The notes under the pieces: generated by a model
What the model was told of the DNA's origin: nothing
The model's input: the letters and a program-made list of their open reading frames with translations, nothing else
Databases searched by the model: none
Shown: positions 32,247-41,761 of the stretch, piece after piece
Layout: each line of letters starts with the position of its first letter
How positions within the stretch are numbered: position 1 is the stretch's first letter
Source: UBA1268 sp002694955
GTDB lineage: Bacteria > Planctomycetota > Planctomycetia > Pirellulales > UBA1268
Length of the DNA: 52,940 nt
Assembly (NCBI GenBank): GCA_028066355.1
Contig: JALCBP010000012.1
Coordinates: 1 to 52,940 of the forward strand
Reading direction: 5' to 3'
Position numbers and translations under genes: made by a program

Positions 32247-35054
32247 TCATTTCTTGATAACGAAGTTCACCATCCGGCCTGGTATTGCAACCACTTTCAC
32301 TATCGTCTTCCCAGAAAGCAAGGATACGATTTTGGGATCTGCAGATGCGGCAGCTTCCAACCCGGCAGCATTTGTTCCGGTGGGAACCGTAATACGTGCA
32401 CGAAGTTTGCCCTGGACCTGTACCGGAATTTCTACGGTTTCATCCTTAAGCCAACGCGACTCTACAGAAGGCCAGGTCGCCAATGAGACGGGGCTCTTGT
32501 TACCCAATACAGTCCAAAGCTCTTCTGCAAGATGAGGTGCGAACGGCGAAAGCACAGAAACGAAAAGAGAAAGCATTTCCCGCGGTCTTTCTTTAAGTGG
32601 CGTCGCGAAATTTACAAATTCCATCATCTTGGCTATCGCAGTATTGAATGAGAGTGACTCAATATCTGACGTGACTTTGTCAAGCATACGATGTACTGCA
32701 CGCATCTGTTCATCAGTAGGCTTTTGTTCTGTTACTTGTGACGCAAGCTGAATAACTTCAGCTCCTTCGTCCACCACGAGCCGCCAGCAGCGATCAAGGA
32801 AGTTTCTAACTCCTCCAACACCGGATGTACTCCATGGCTTTGTTGCCTCAAGAGGTCCCATAAACATCTCATAGAGTCGCAACGCATCAGCCCCAAAGTC
32901 ACGGACGATTTCATCTGGATTAACAACGTTCCCACGACTTTTTGACATTTTATACGCCCGGCTCTCCACACGGATGTGCGGTGCATCCCGGAGCACGAAG
33001 TTCTCACCTTGCTTTTCGACATGTTCGCCAGAAACCTTCATCGGTATGTCTGAACTGCTTTGCTGACCAGCGGACACCCAACCACCCGAACTTCCTCTAT
33101 ACCCAGTGAACTCCACCTCACCGAGAATCATTCCTTGATTCACCAGTCGAGCAAATGGTTCAACCGTGGAAACATACCCACGGTCATAAAGCACTTTATG
33201 CCAAAATCGGCTGTAAAGAAGATGAAGAACCGCATGCTCAGCTCCTCCTACATATAGATCGACCGGCATCCAAGCCTTTTCAATCTCTGGATCTATGAAC
33301 TGTTCATGATTCTTGGGATCGAGAAACCTCAGGTAATACCAGCATGAACCGGCCCATTGAGGCATCGTATTTGTCTCTCGACGATAGATTTTGCCATCTC
33401 GTTTAACATATAGCCAATCATCACTGGCCCGTGATAGTGGTGGATCAGGTGTATCTCCTGGTTGGAAATCATCAAGCTCAGGAAGTGGCACCGGAAGTTC
33501 GTGTGGCTCAAGTGGTCGAACGACACCCGTTGGCTCACCGGACTCATCAAGCTCGTGCAAGATAGGAAATGGCTCACCCCAAAACCGCTGACGGCTGAAG
33601 AGCCAATCACGTAATTTGTAGTTGGTAGCATGCCTCCCAAGGCCTTGATCAAATAAATCTTTAGCAACCTTTTCAATAAAGGCTTCGCTACGCATACCTG
33701 TATACGGTCCCGAAGCAATTGCTTTTCCGTACCCAGTAAACAGCTTGTCGTCCTCAGCAGGGGGGGCGTCAATCGGCTCAACAACTGAAACAATATTCAA
33801 CTTGAATGTCTGTGCAAATTCAAAATCCCTGCTGTCGTGGGCAGGTACTGACATAATTGCACCGGTGCCGTATGAAGCGAGTACATAATCCGCCACCCAG
33901 ATTGGCACAGATTCACCGGTCAATGGATGGATGCAATATGATCCAGTGAAAACCCCAGTTTTTTCTTGTGCTAAGTCTGTTCGATCGAGATCACTCTTAC
34001 GACATGCCGCCTCGCAATACTCATTTACAACATTTGCTTCACTAGGGCTTGTTAGTCGACTTCGAAGTGGATGCTCTGGCGCAATGACCATGCAACTTAC
34101 TCCGAACAAAGTGTCTGGCCTTGTCGTATAAATCCGTAGACAATCCTTTGGTACCTTCAACGGATAACCGTTATTCTCACGACAGCTTTTCCAATTAAGA
34201 AAAGCTTTTTTGGAATCTTCGTCTGATGAGCCCGGTGTTGGAAGAAAAAAATCTACTTCTGCACCCGTGCTGCGTCCAATCCAGTCTCGCTGAAGTTTCT
34301 TGATGCTCTCTGGCCAATCAAGACCGTCTAACTCTGCCCCAAGTCGATCAGCATATGCTGTGATCCGTAACATCCACTGCCGCAGTGGCAATCGTACGAC
34401 TGGATGACCACCACGCTCACTGAGTCCACCGATAACTTCTTCATTAGCAAGTACCGTCCCAAGTTCAGGGCACCAGTTGACCGGTGCTTCTGACTGATAT
34501 GCCAGTCGGTGATCATCGCGATACGCGTTGACTGCTTCCTCACCTGATTCCTGAACATTCTTCGGGATTGGAAGTTCTGAAATCGGGCGACCCTTTTGTT
34601 GATCGAAATCAAACCACGTGTCATACAGAAGTAGAAAAATCCATTGCGTCCAATGAACAAAATCGGGATCTGTTGTCGAAGTCTCCCGCTCCCAATCGTA
34701 GCTGAATCCCAACATTTTCAACTGCCGCTTGAACGTGGTGATATTTCGCTCGGTACTCTCTCTTGGTGGAGTACCCGTACGTATGGCATGTTCTTCAGCT
34801 GGCAATCCGAAGGCATCGAAACCCATGGGATGAACGACGCTTGAGCCCCGCATTCGTTCAAAACGGCTCACAATATCTGTCGCGGTGTACCCCTCGGGAT
34901 GACCAACGTGCAACCCGTCACCACTCGGATATGGAAACATATCGAGAATGTATGCCTTTTTGCCGTTCGGAAGGCGTGGTGAGCGAAATGTTTTATGCTC
35001 ATCCCACCAGATTTGCCATTTCGGTTCTATGACAGAAGGGTTGTATTTTGGCAT
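32247..35054 (-). CDS. leuS: Leucyl-tRNA synthetase
   Basis: About 935 residues from the ATG at 35054 (MPKYNPSVIEPKWQ), which is the normal family start; the open frame reaches 35180 but without family similarity. Class I motifs: HVGHPEGYTATDI (HIGH type) and YKMSKSRGNVVNP (KMSKS). The editing domain contains TTRPDTLFGVSCMVIAPEHP and YGTGAIMSVPAHDSRDFEFA, so post-transfer editing should work. The segment TMPQWAGSCWYYLRFLDP is typical of bacterial LeuRS. The C-terminal domain ends with KTIVKVVAIPGRMVNFVIKK. It is divergent from the AMP ligase gene. Confidence 0.97.
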   Translation of the reverse strand: MPKYNPSVIEPKWQIWWDEHKTFRSPRLPNGKKAYILDMFPYPSGDGLHVGHPEGYTATDIVSRFERMRGSSVVHPMGFDAFGLPAEEHAIRTGTPPRESTERNITTFKRQLKMLGFSYDWERETSTTDPDFVHWTQWIFLLLYDTWFDFDQQKGRPISELPIPKNVQESGEEAVNAYRDDHRLAYQSEAPVNWCPELGTVLANEEVIGGLSERGGHPVVRLPLRQWMLRITAYADRLGAELDGLDWPESIKKLQRDWIGRSTGAEVDFFLPTPGSSDEDSKKAFLNWKSCRENNGYPLKVPKDCLRIYTTRPDTLFGVSCMVIAPEHPLRSRLTSPSEANVVNEYCEAACRKSDLDRTDLAQEKTGVFTGSYCIHPLTGESVPIWVADYVLASYGTGAIMSVPAHDSRDFEFAQTFKLNIVSVVEPIDAPPAEDDKLFTGYGKAIASGPYTGMRSEAFIEKVAKDLFDQGLGRHATNYKLRDWLFSRQRFWGEPFPILHELDESGEPTGVVRPLEPHELPVPLPELDDFQPGDTPDPPLSRASDDWLYVKRDGKIYRRETNTMPQWAGSCWYYLRFLDPKNHEQFIDPEIEKAWMPVDLYVGGAEHAVLHLLYSRFWHKVLYDRGYVSTVEPFARLVNQGMILGEVEFTGYRGSSGGWVSAGQQSSSDIPMKVSGEHVEKQGENFVLRDAPHIRVESRAYKMSKSRGNVVNPDEIVRDFGADALRLYEMFMGPLEATKPWSTSGVGGVRNFLDRCWRLVVDEGAEVIQLASQVTEQKPTDEQMRAVHRMLDKVTSDIESLSFNTAIAKMMEFVNFATPLKERPREMLSLFVSVLSPFAPHLAEELWTVLGNKSPVSLATWPSVESRWLKDETVEIPVQVQGKLRARITVPTGTNAAGLEAAASADPKIVSLLSGKTIVKVVAIPGRMVNFVIKK

Positions 35055-35218
35055 TAGGCAAATAACGCTAAAGGTTAAGGCATGTATGATTAAGAAGCAG
35101 TACAATTTCTTTGAGTCTAATAGACTGCTAAGTTCCGACAACGCTCGAGCAAGAGCCGCGGGTATGGCAGCAAAACCCACGCCATTCCAGAATTCATCTA
35201 CTCAAGAGGGCTAGACTT

Positions 35219-36871
35219 TTGAATCGAGAGACACCTGCAGATGAATCTGTGAGCCACTCCTACATTCCTACGGACGGAGCAATACTCCACCACCAACTTC
35301 TTAAAAGTCTGCGAGATGCTGGCAAGCGTCTTAAAATGGCTGACTCACTTGGCACGCGACTTAGTGGTCGCCAACTGCTAACTCGAATTCTTGCCGCAAG
35401 ACTTGTTCTTGAAAAAACTCTTGAACCATCAGAGAAACGGGTCGGCATTCTACTTCCTCCTACTGCGGGCGCTGCAATCGTAAACGCTGCACTCGCACTT
35501 ATGGGTCGCGTTGCTGTTAATTTAAACTACACATCCTCGCAATCGATACTCGAAACGTGCATCGAACGCGCCGGGATCAAACACGTTATATCCAGTCCAA
35601 CATTTTTATCGAGGATCGAATTGGATGTTGGGGATTATCTTCTTGATGCTGCTGATCTACGAAAAAGACTCACCGTCCTGCAAAAACTTCAAGCGTTGGC
35701 AGAAGCAACGCTCATGCCGCTCTCAATGCTTGAACGTCACCTCAACCTAGGAAATATTAAGCCCGACGAAGTTCTAACAATCATCTTCACTTCAGGCTCG
35801 ACAGGTGACCCGAAAGGCGTTGTTCTCAGTGTAGAAAATGTTGGGAGTAATGTTCGGGCAATTGCTGATTTACTTCACCTTTCGCCGGCTGACACAGCAC
35901 TCGGCGTGCTACCTTTTTTTCACTCATATGGCTACACAACGGCTCTATGGGTTCCGCTCACACTTGAGCCAGCGGTTGTCTATCACACAAACCCCCTTGA
36001 CGCAAAGGTTGTTGGCAAACTTGCACGGGACTATCACGCAACAGTTTTAATGGCTACCCCTACTTTCCTGAGAACCTATATTCGCCGTACCGACCCAGAT
36101 GACTTTTCAACGCTCGAAGTTGTTTTTGGCGCTGCGGAAAAGCTGACGACTGAGGTCACAAATGCATTTGAAGAGAAGTTTGGTGTCCGTCCCCGTGAAG
36201 CATATGGAGCAACAGAACTTTCTCCTTTAGTTGCAGCAAACGTTCCGCCTTCTCGCCATGTTCCCGGTAGAACGATTGACGCCCGCGAAGGAACAGTCGG
36301 AAAACCCATACTCGGTTGCACAGCTAAGATCACTGACAGAGAGGGGCTTCATGAACTACCTGTTGGCGAAGAGGGGCTCTTATGGATTTGTGGGCCCAAT
36401 GTCATGCAAGGCTATCTTGATCGCGATGACCTCACGGAACAGGTCATTTGTAAAGGCTGGTATCGTACCGGTGATATTGCAAAACTGGACGCTGATGGCT
36501 TCATTACAATAACAGGGCGACAAAGTCGATTCTCAAAAATCGGTGGTGAAATGGTCCCACACATGCTTCTTGAAGAAGCTGTCAATACGATTTTAGGTGC
36601 GGCAGACGGTGAACTTCTTGCTGTGGTCACTGCAGTACCGCACATAACAAAAGGTGAGCGACTTATTGTCTTAACAACTAAAAATCAAATAGCACCAGAG
36701 GACATCTGTCGGAAACTTGCTCAGTCCGGTCTTCCAAATCTCTGGATACCATCGTCGGACAGCTTTGCCGAAATTGAAGAATTGCCTGTTCTCGGTTCAG
36801 GAAAACTTGACCTAAGAAAAATAAACGACATTGCAAAGGAACGTTTTTGTGACAAGTCAGGCACCAAATAG
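35219..36871 (+). CDS. Aas-like AMP-dependent acyl ligase
   Basis: 550 residues from a TTG at 35219 after AGAGGG. ANL-superfamily motifs: FTSGSTGDPKGVVLS, LPFFHSYGYTTALWVPL, YGATELSPLV, GWYRTGDIAKLDADGFITIT and the C-terminal Lys in GSGKLDLRK. The HSYGYT/TPTFLRTYIRR pattern resembles the ligase half of Aas (2-acyl-glycerophosphoethanolamine acyltransferase/acyl-ACP synthetase), but no acyltransferase domain is attached. It should activate a fatty or other carboxylic acid as acyl-AMP and pass it to ACP, CoA or a lysophospholipid. Its end overlaps the next gene by 23 bases, which couples their translation. Confidence 0.87.
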   Translation: MNRETPADESVSHSYIPTDGAILHHQLLKSLRDAGKRLKMADSLGTRLSGRQLLTRILAARLVLEKTLEPSEKRVGILLPPTAGAAIVNAALALMGRVAVNLNYTSSQSILETCIERAGIKHVISSPTFLSRIELDVGDYLLDAADLRKRLTVLQKLQALAEATLMPLSMLERHLNLGNIKPDEVLTIIFTSGSTGDPKGVVLSVENVGSNVRAIADLLHLSPADTALGVLPFFHSYGYTTALWVPLTLEPAVVYHTNPLDAKVVGKLARDYHATVLMATPTFLRTYIRRTDPDDFSTLEVVFGAAEKLTTEVTNAFEEKFGVRPREAYGATELSPLVAANVPPSRHVPGRTIDAREGTVGKPILGCTAKITDREGLHELPVGEEGLLWICGPNVMQGYLDRDDLTEQVICKGWYRTGDIAKLDADGFITITGRQSRFSKIGGEMVPHMLLEEAVNTILGAADGELLAVVTAVPHITKGERLIVLTTKNQIAPEDICRKLAQSGLPNLWIPSSDSFAEIEELPVLGSGKLDLRKINDIAKERFCDKSGTK

Positions 36872-37898
36872 TGAAAGCTGCCACAAACTTCCTCTACCCA
36901 CTCAATTTAGAGCAATCCTTGGAAGATCCGATGATCTTCAAGCCAATCTTTTCTTTCAAATAATTATGCCCACTTGGACGCAGGCAGAAAACCCGCTGAT
37001 ACTTGAAGGTGTTTTAACTGGCCCAATATCATCACGTGCAAGTACACTCCCTATTCGACAGAAAATTAGAATTCAATCTCAAAAGATTGTTAATGAGGGA
37101 ACTGAAATTCTCGCCCATTCTGTTCTGACAGAACCAGCATTTTGGACGCCCGATGTGCCAATGCTCTACTTGGTAAAATGTAAGTTTACTTCTTCTAGCG
37201 AAGAAGTAGCTTCGCTCCGCCACACTATTGGTCTTCGTCGTCTTGGTATTCGCAACCATTCTCTTTGGCTTGACGGGCATCGATTTGTTCTGCGCGGCAT
37301 AACACAAAGCAACAGAGCAATTACCCTATCGAACAAACAATTCACTTCCTCGGAAGATGACAAGACCGCGCGAGTTTTTGACTTGCCTGTAGACGCTTTA
37401 TCTCAAGCAGATACGCTGGGAATTCCACTAGAAGAGGAGTTGAAAACTGCTGATGAAATTGGGCGTCCAATAGCTATCCGCATACATCCTGAGAGTCATC
37501 CTGCGGTCCTTCCGTCTTTGATCTGCCGGCTTACAAGCCATCCCTCAGTATTTCTAACGGTTCTTCCAAGCACACTTTACTCAGAAGCATTAAAACTTTC
37601 GATTTACAAAGGCACCATGCTGTTAGCGACAGAAACACCTGCTGATAGTGCCCCACCGGAATTGCCGAAGGGTATTGACCTTGCTGTTGTTCGAATAATG
37701 AAAACAATGCCCGATTCTTCGTGGAAGACTCCGCCGCCTTATCCTGTCATTGCTTGGCAGACCGGGACACCCTCACAGCGAAAAGAATGCGATCGGCTTC
37801 AGGCTTTGCTCGCCAACTGGCGAACTACTCCAAACAGCCCTCCCGCGTCATGGGATTGGGCTGGGTATCTCGTTGGCGATGAACCAATCAACACGTAA
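36849..37898 (+). CDS. Orphan with GH2-like domain, no glycosidase site
   Basis: About 349 residues from a GTG at 36849, eight bases after AAAGGA. The ORF reaches a TTG at 36831 without a ribosome site. The central part resembles the immunoglobulin-like and barrel-entry part of family 2 glycoside hydrolases: EPAFWTPDVPMLYLVKCKF, RHTIGLRRLGIRNHSLWLDG, HRFVLRGITQSNRA. The rest (DALSQADTLGIPLEEELKTA to VIAWQTGTPSQRK) may be a shrunken TIM barrel, but the NE/E acid-base and nucleophile motifs are missing. No signal peptide is seen. It overlaps genes on both sides (23 and 20 bases), so it belongs to a tight operon. Probably a binding or structural protein; function unknown. Confidence 0.72.
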   Translation: MTSQAPNSESCHKLPLPTQFRAILGRSDDLQANLFFQIIMPTWTQAENPLILEGVLTGPISSRASTLPIRQKIRIQSQKIVNEGTEILAHSVLTEPAFWTPDVPMLYLVKCKFTSSSEEVASLRHTIGLRRLGIRNHSLWLDGHRFVLRGITQSNRAITLSNKQFTSSEDDKTARVFDLPVDALSQADTLGIPLEEELKTADEIGRPIAIRIHPESHPAVLPSLICRLTSHPSVFLTVLPSTLYSEALKLSIYKGTMLLATETPADSAPPELPKGIDLAVVRIMKTMPDSSWKTPPPYPVIAWQTGTPSQRKECDRLQALLANWRTTPNSPPASWDWAGYLVGDEPINT

Positions 37899-38955
37899 TC
37901 TTATAAGTCGTTCAATGCAAACAGAAAACAACTTCGATGAATCACGTTTTATTCGTCAGACACGATATCAAAAACTGGGTGCAGTCGGGCAGCAAAAGCT
38001 TTCCCAGGCTCACGTGGGAATAGTTGGATGTGGTGCACTCGGAAGCGCAGCAGCAGTTGCACTTACTAGAGCTGGCATTGGGTCACTCACAATTGTTGAC
38101 AGGGATGTACCCGAGTGGAGCAATTTGCCAAGGCAACTTCTTTACACAGAGAGAGACGTTCGCAATGGATTACCAAAGGCAATAATTGCAGAAAGAAGAC
38201 TCAAGGAAATTGATAGTACGTTACACGTGATACCCCACGTGACTGATCTTACCGCTCATAATATTTCTGACCTACTATCGGCCGTTGATATTATTGTTGA
38301 CGGCACTGATAACTTCGAGACTCGGTTCCTGGTGAATGATTTTTCCTGCCGCGAAAAGATCCCTTGGATCTACGGTGGTGTCATTGGTGCCGAGGGAAGA
38401 GTCATGACAGTTATCCCGGGTAAAACTGCATGCTTGCGATGCCTCATGCCAGACCCTCCTGCTCCTGGCAGTTTGCCAACATGCGATACAGCCGGAGTCC
38501 TCGGAGCAGCAGTCATGGCTGTTGCCGGAATCCAGACGTTAGAAACGATTAAAGTACTTATTGATTCCACTCAGTACACAGAGAGCAGACTATTCGCATT
38601 CGACCTTTGGGATTCTACATGGAAGACAATTGATCTTCGAGTACTTTCAGAAGCAGGGTGCTCAAGCTGCCACGGAGATGAGCACAAATGGCTTGACACG
38701 TCTCAGCACCAGACAGCCATTCTCTGCGGACAAGATGCCGTACAGCTTCACTACACTAACAAGACACCAGACCTCTGTAACATCGCGAAGAACCTCAGTT
38801 ACTTCGGCAGCGTAACAGAAAACAAATGGTTAGTCCGCACTGAAGTGGAACCTGGGATAATCATATCTGTTTTTGCTGATGGCCGGCTTATCGTTGCTGG
38901 AACACGCGAGCCTTCTCGGGCACGGTCAGTTGTTTCAAAATACATTGGAATGTAA
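37879..38955 (+). CDS. ThiF/MoeB-family E1-like adenylyltransferase
   Basis: About 358 residues from the ATG at 37879; an alternative ATG lies at 37915. E1-like enzymes adenylate the C-terminus of a ubiquitin-like sulfur carrier (ThiS, MoaD). Motifs: GIVGCGALGSAAAVALTRAG, VDRDVPEWSNLPRQLLY, VDGTDNFETRFLVND, a zinc site from CLRC and CSSC, and a possible catalytic Cys in LPTCDTAGVLG. After the second CxxC come about 85 residues (CGQDAVQLHY to SKYIGM) that are not rhodanese. No carrier protein gene is nearby. It overlaps the GH2-like gene and is convergent with the ABC transporter (8 bases). Confidence 0.87.
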   Translation: MNQSTRNLISRSMQTENNFDESRFIRQTRYQKLGAVGQQKLSQAHVGIVGCGALGSAAAVALTRAGIGSLTIVDRDVPEWSNLPRQLLYTERDVRNGLPKAIIAERRLKEIDSTLHVIPHVTDLTAHNISDLLSAVDIIVDGTDNFETRFLVNDFSCREKIPWIYGGVIGAEGRVMTVIPGKTACLRCLMPDPPAPGSLPTCDTAGVLGAAVMAVAGIQTLETIKVLIDSTQYTESRLFAFDLWDSTWKTIDLRVLSEAGCSSCHGDEHKWLDTSQHQTAILCGQDAVQLHYTNKTPDLCNIAKNLSYFGSVTENKWLVRTEVEPGIIISVFADGRLIVAGTREPSRARSVVSKYIGM

Positions 38956-38963
38956 TTCCTGTA

Positions 38964-40487
38964 TCAGCCTGAAGTCGCCGCAGTCATTACCCTCCTCTCG
39001 TCGGCGTCATTTTTTGAAAATTCAGCAGTTACACGCCCCTCCGCCATAACAACAATGCGATCTGAAAGCGTCAATAATTCTGGCAATTCACTAGATGTTA
39101 ATACAACTGCCAAACCACTTTTGCACAATGTGTCAATGAGTTCATACAACTCTGTTTTGGCACCAACATCTATGCCACGAGTTGGGTCGTCCAGCAAGAG
39201 CACACGAGGATTCGTCAGCAACCAACGGCTGATAATACATTTCTGTTGATTTCCACCCGACAGTTCAGAAATCCCTGCTGTTAACGATGGTGTCTTGATC
39301 CCAATCTGCTCAATTGGGCTGACAACAATTTCTTCTTCTTTCTGCCGGCTTAAAAGTCCATTCCGAATTGCATGAATCAAGCTACATACACTTATGTTTT
39401 CTGCCACATTCAAATTTGCAAAAATCCCAAGCCTCTTCCGGTCCTCTGGCACCATTACCAAGCCGGCCTTACAAGCATCTGACGGATGTGCAAATCGGAC
39501 CAACTCTCCCCCGAGTGTAATTTTTCCGTGCCATTGATATGGAGATGCTCCAAAAATAGTTTCCAACACTTCGGTTCGACCAGCACCCATCAGGCCGGCT
39601 ATACCAAGCACCTCACCAGCATGAACACGAAATGAAACGTTGTGCAATTGCCCGCTCTGTTTTGAATCCTGTGGTTCTACACATAGATCTTCAACATCAA
39701 GGAGGCACTCTCCTATGGTCCGCTGCCCACGAAAACTGTGCTCTCTGATCTCGCGGCCAACCATCCAACCCGTCACCTCGGAGGCTGTTGTTTTTCTCTT
39801 ATCCACTGTACGGACATGACAACCGTCGCGTAAGACAGTTATCCGATCAGCTAACCGAAAAACTTCATCCATTTTATGGGAGATATAGAGAATCGTGCAG
39901 CCCTGCTGACATAGCATACTAATGGTTCGTTCCAAACGCTCTGCTTCAGCCTCTGTCAACGCACTGGTTGGTTCGTCCATAACGATGATTGATGCAAGAA
40001 GAGAAAGCGCTTTGGCAATTTCGACAAGCTGCTGGTCACCGACTCGCAAATCTCCTGTTATGTCACCTGGTGAAATTGCTGCCTCAAGTAAAGCCAATAA
40101 TTCACTTGTTTTTCTCTCTGCACTAGCATCGTCTAGCAAGCCGAATCGTGTTCTTGGTTCACGCCCAAGAAAAACATTGGCAGCAACCGACAACTCTTCA
40201 ACAAGTTCCAATTCCTGATGAATGATCGCCACACCTGCATCCTCGGCATCACGAGTGCAATTAAATTGCACACTTCGGCCAGCTATCTCAAGCTCACCAG
40301 CATCTGGCTGATAGACTCCTGACAAAATCTTCATTAACGTGCTTTTACCGGCTCCATTTTCACCACAAATAGCGTGAACTTCACCACGGCGAACCTGCAA
40401 ACTCACACGATCAAGAGCGACTACTCCAGGGAATTGTTTTGTAATCCCCTTCATTGCAACGGCAACTTCTATCAGTTTGTCCATCAT
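38964..40487 (-). CDS. Sugar ABC transporter ATP-binding protein (RbsA/MglA type)
   Basis: 507 residues with two fused ABC domains, as in RbsA. Domain 1 has Walker A GENGAGKSTLMKIL, a signature-like LRVGDQQLVEIAKALS and Walker B IIVMDEPTSAL. Domain 2 lacks a good Walker A (GLMGAGRTEVLETIFG), normal for this family, and has signature LSGGNQQKCIISRWLL and Walker B VLLLDDPTRGIDVG. It powers import of a sugar through the permease encoded just before it. Its ATG overlaps the permease stop by four bases. Translation order is binding protein, permease, ATPase. Confidence 0.94.
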   Translation of the reverse strand: MMDKLIEVAVAMKGITKQFPGVVALDRVSLQVRRGEVHAICGENGAGKSTLMKILSGVYQPDAGELEIAGRSVQFNCTRDAEDAGVAIIHQELELVEELSVAANVFLGREPRTRFGLLDDASAERKTSELLALLEAAISPGDITGDLRVGDQQLVEIAKALSLLASIIVMDEPTSALTEAEAERLERTISMLCQQGCTILYISHKMDEVFRLADRITVLRDGCHVRTVDKRKTTASEVTGWMVGREIREHSFRGQRTIGECLLDVEDLCVEPQDSKQSGQLHNVSFRVHAGEVLGIAGLMGAGRTEVLETIFGASPYQWHGKITLGGELVRFAHPSDACKAGLVMVPEDRKRLGIFANLNVAENISVCSLIHAIRNGLLSRQKEEEIVVSPIEQIGIKTPSLTAGISELSGGNQQKCIISRWLLTNPRVLLLDDPTRGIDVGAKTELYELIDTLCKSGLAVVLTSSELPELLTLSDRIVVMAEGRVTAEFSKNDADERRVMTAATSG

Positions 40488-41728
40488 GAATCGCTGACTT
40501 GTACTATTTTGGTGTTACTACGATTCTCCCAAATACGTAAGGCAGCTAACACAATAAAAGCCGTGAAGCCAGTTGCCAGACCGACAGCCGCACCAGTCGT
40601 CATGGATGCAAGACTTCCTGCAAGCAATGCGAGAACCGGAATCGTACAAAGCCCCAAAGATCCAGGCAGAAAACGACGATCGTTCCGCAAACCATTCAAG
40701 CCCTGAGCAAATGTGACCGCAAGAACAACAACGACTCCAACAATTAATCCTTCGTAGACATCGGCACCAGTCTTTATAATTTTTGACACAGCATCGATTA
40801 CTACCCTTAGAAAAAGTGCGCCAAGAATAGTTCCCTGAACTGTTCCAACACCGCCAGAGAGTGAACAACCACCAACAACGGCAGCTGCAATTGCATTAAG
40901 TTCATGTCCCCTTCCCTGATTGACGGGTGCCGCAACAGATTCATTTGCGACATAGAACAGGCCTGCCAAAGCTGCTGTCATTGCACCAAAACAATATGCG
41001 AACCATTTCACATTTTCGGTACGGATGCCCGCAAGGCGCGCCGCTTGCTCATTTCCCCCAAGAGCTTTGAGGTGACGGCCAAGTACTGTCCGTGAGAGCA
41101 TAATCCATGTAAAAAAAGCCAGAACTAGAAACGTGATTACTGAAAACCAGACATTATCTCGCACTGCTTTGAAAGTCGGGTCAGCTACGTTTATGAGTGC
41201 ACTTTTTGTGGGTGTGAGGATCGCTGTACTACTTTCACAGACTGCCCTCGCAAAACTCCGTAGACCTACAAGTGTCGCAAGTGTTGCGATGAAAGGTGGC
41301 AAGCGAACAACCGTAATTAGCCACGCATGCAATGTCCCAACAAAGAAGCCGGTTAAAAGACTCGCGAGAACTGCAACGAGCACCACCACCGAGCCCACCG
41401 GCTTGAACGCCATCATTTCAGCAGGAGCTAACGCCAGCATGGTCACAGAACAAACAGTCCCTGACAATGCAATCATGGAACCACTCGAAAGATCAATGCC
41501 ACCAGCAATGATGACAACTGCAGCGCCTAGTGAAAAAATTCCGAGCATTGCACTGTTACGGGCTATATCGCGCAGACTTTCCACAGGGCGAAACAAATAG
41601 GTGTGGTTAGTGTCAACAATTGCTGTGAAGATGATTGCGATCACAATCGCTAGGAGTAACGACCACTCGTTATGCGATGGCCACCATTTCCTCAGTGCAT
41701 GAAGCGGAAACGAGCTCCACAATTTCAT
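40484..41728 (-). CDS. Sugar ABC transporter permease (RbsC type)
   Basis: 414 residues, polytopic. The RbsC-family segment GIFSLGAAVVIIAGGIDLSS is followed by LRSFARAVCESSTAI and GGCSLSGGVGTVQGTILGAL. Usual members have about 320-340 residues; here about 60 more at the C-terminus (IPVLALLAGSLASMTTGAAV, ATGFTAFIVLAALRIW) add two likely membrane helices. It forms the inner-membrane channel of the importer. The gap to the binding protein gene is 33 bases. Confidence 0.93.
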   Translation of the reverse strand: MKLWSSFPLHALRKWWPSHNEWSLLLAIVIAIIFTAIVDTNHTYLFRPVESLRDIARNSAMLGIFSLGAAVVIIAGGIDLSSGSMIALSGTVCSVTMLALAPAEMMAFKPVGSVVVLVAVLASLLTGFFVGTLHAWLITVVRLPPFIATLATLVGLRSFARAVCESSTAILTPTKSALINVADPTFKAVRDNVWFSVITFLVLAFFTWIMLSRTVLGRHLKALGGNEQAARLAGIRTENVKWFAYCFGAMTAALAGLFYVANESVAAPVNQGRGHELNAIAAAVVGGCSLSGGVGTVQGTILGALFLRVVIDAVSKIIKTGADVYEGLIVGVVVVLAVTFAQGLNGLRNDRRFLPGSLGLCTIPVLALLAGSLASMTTGAAVGLATGFTAFIVLAALRIWENRSNTKIVQVSDS

Positions 41729-41761
41729 CAGGGGAACCTTTCATCATGAGCAGCTTAAGAG

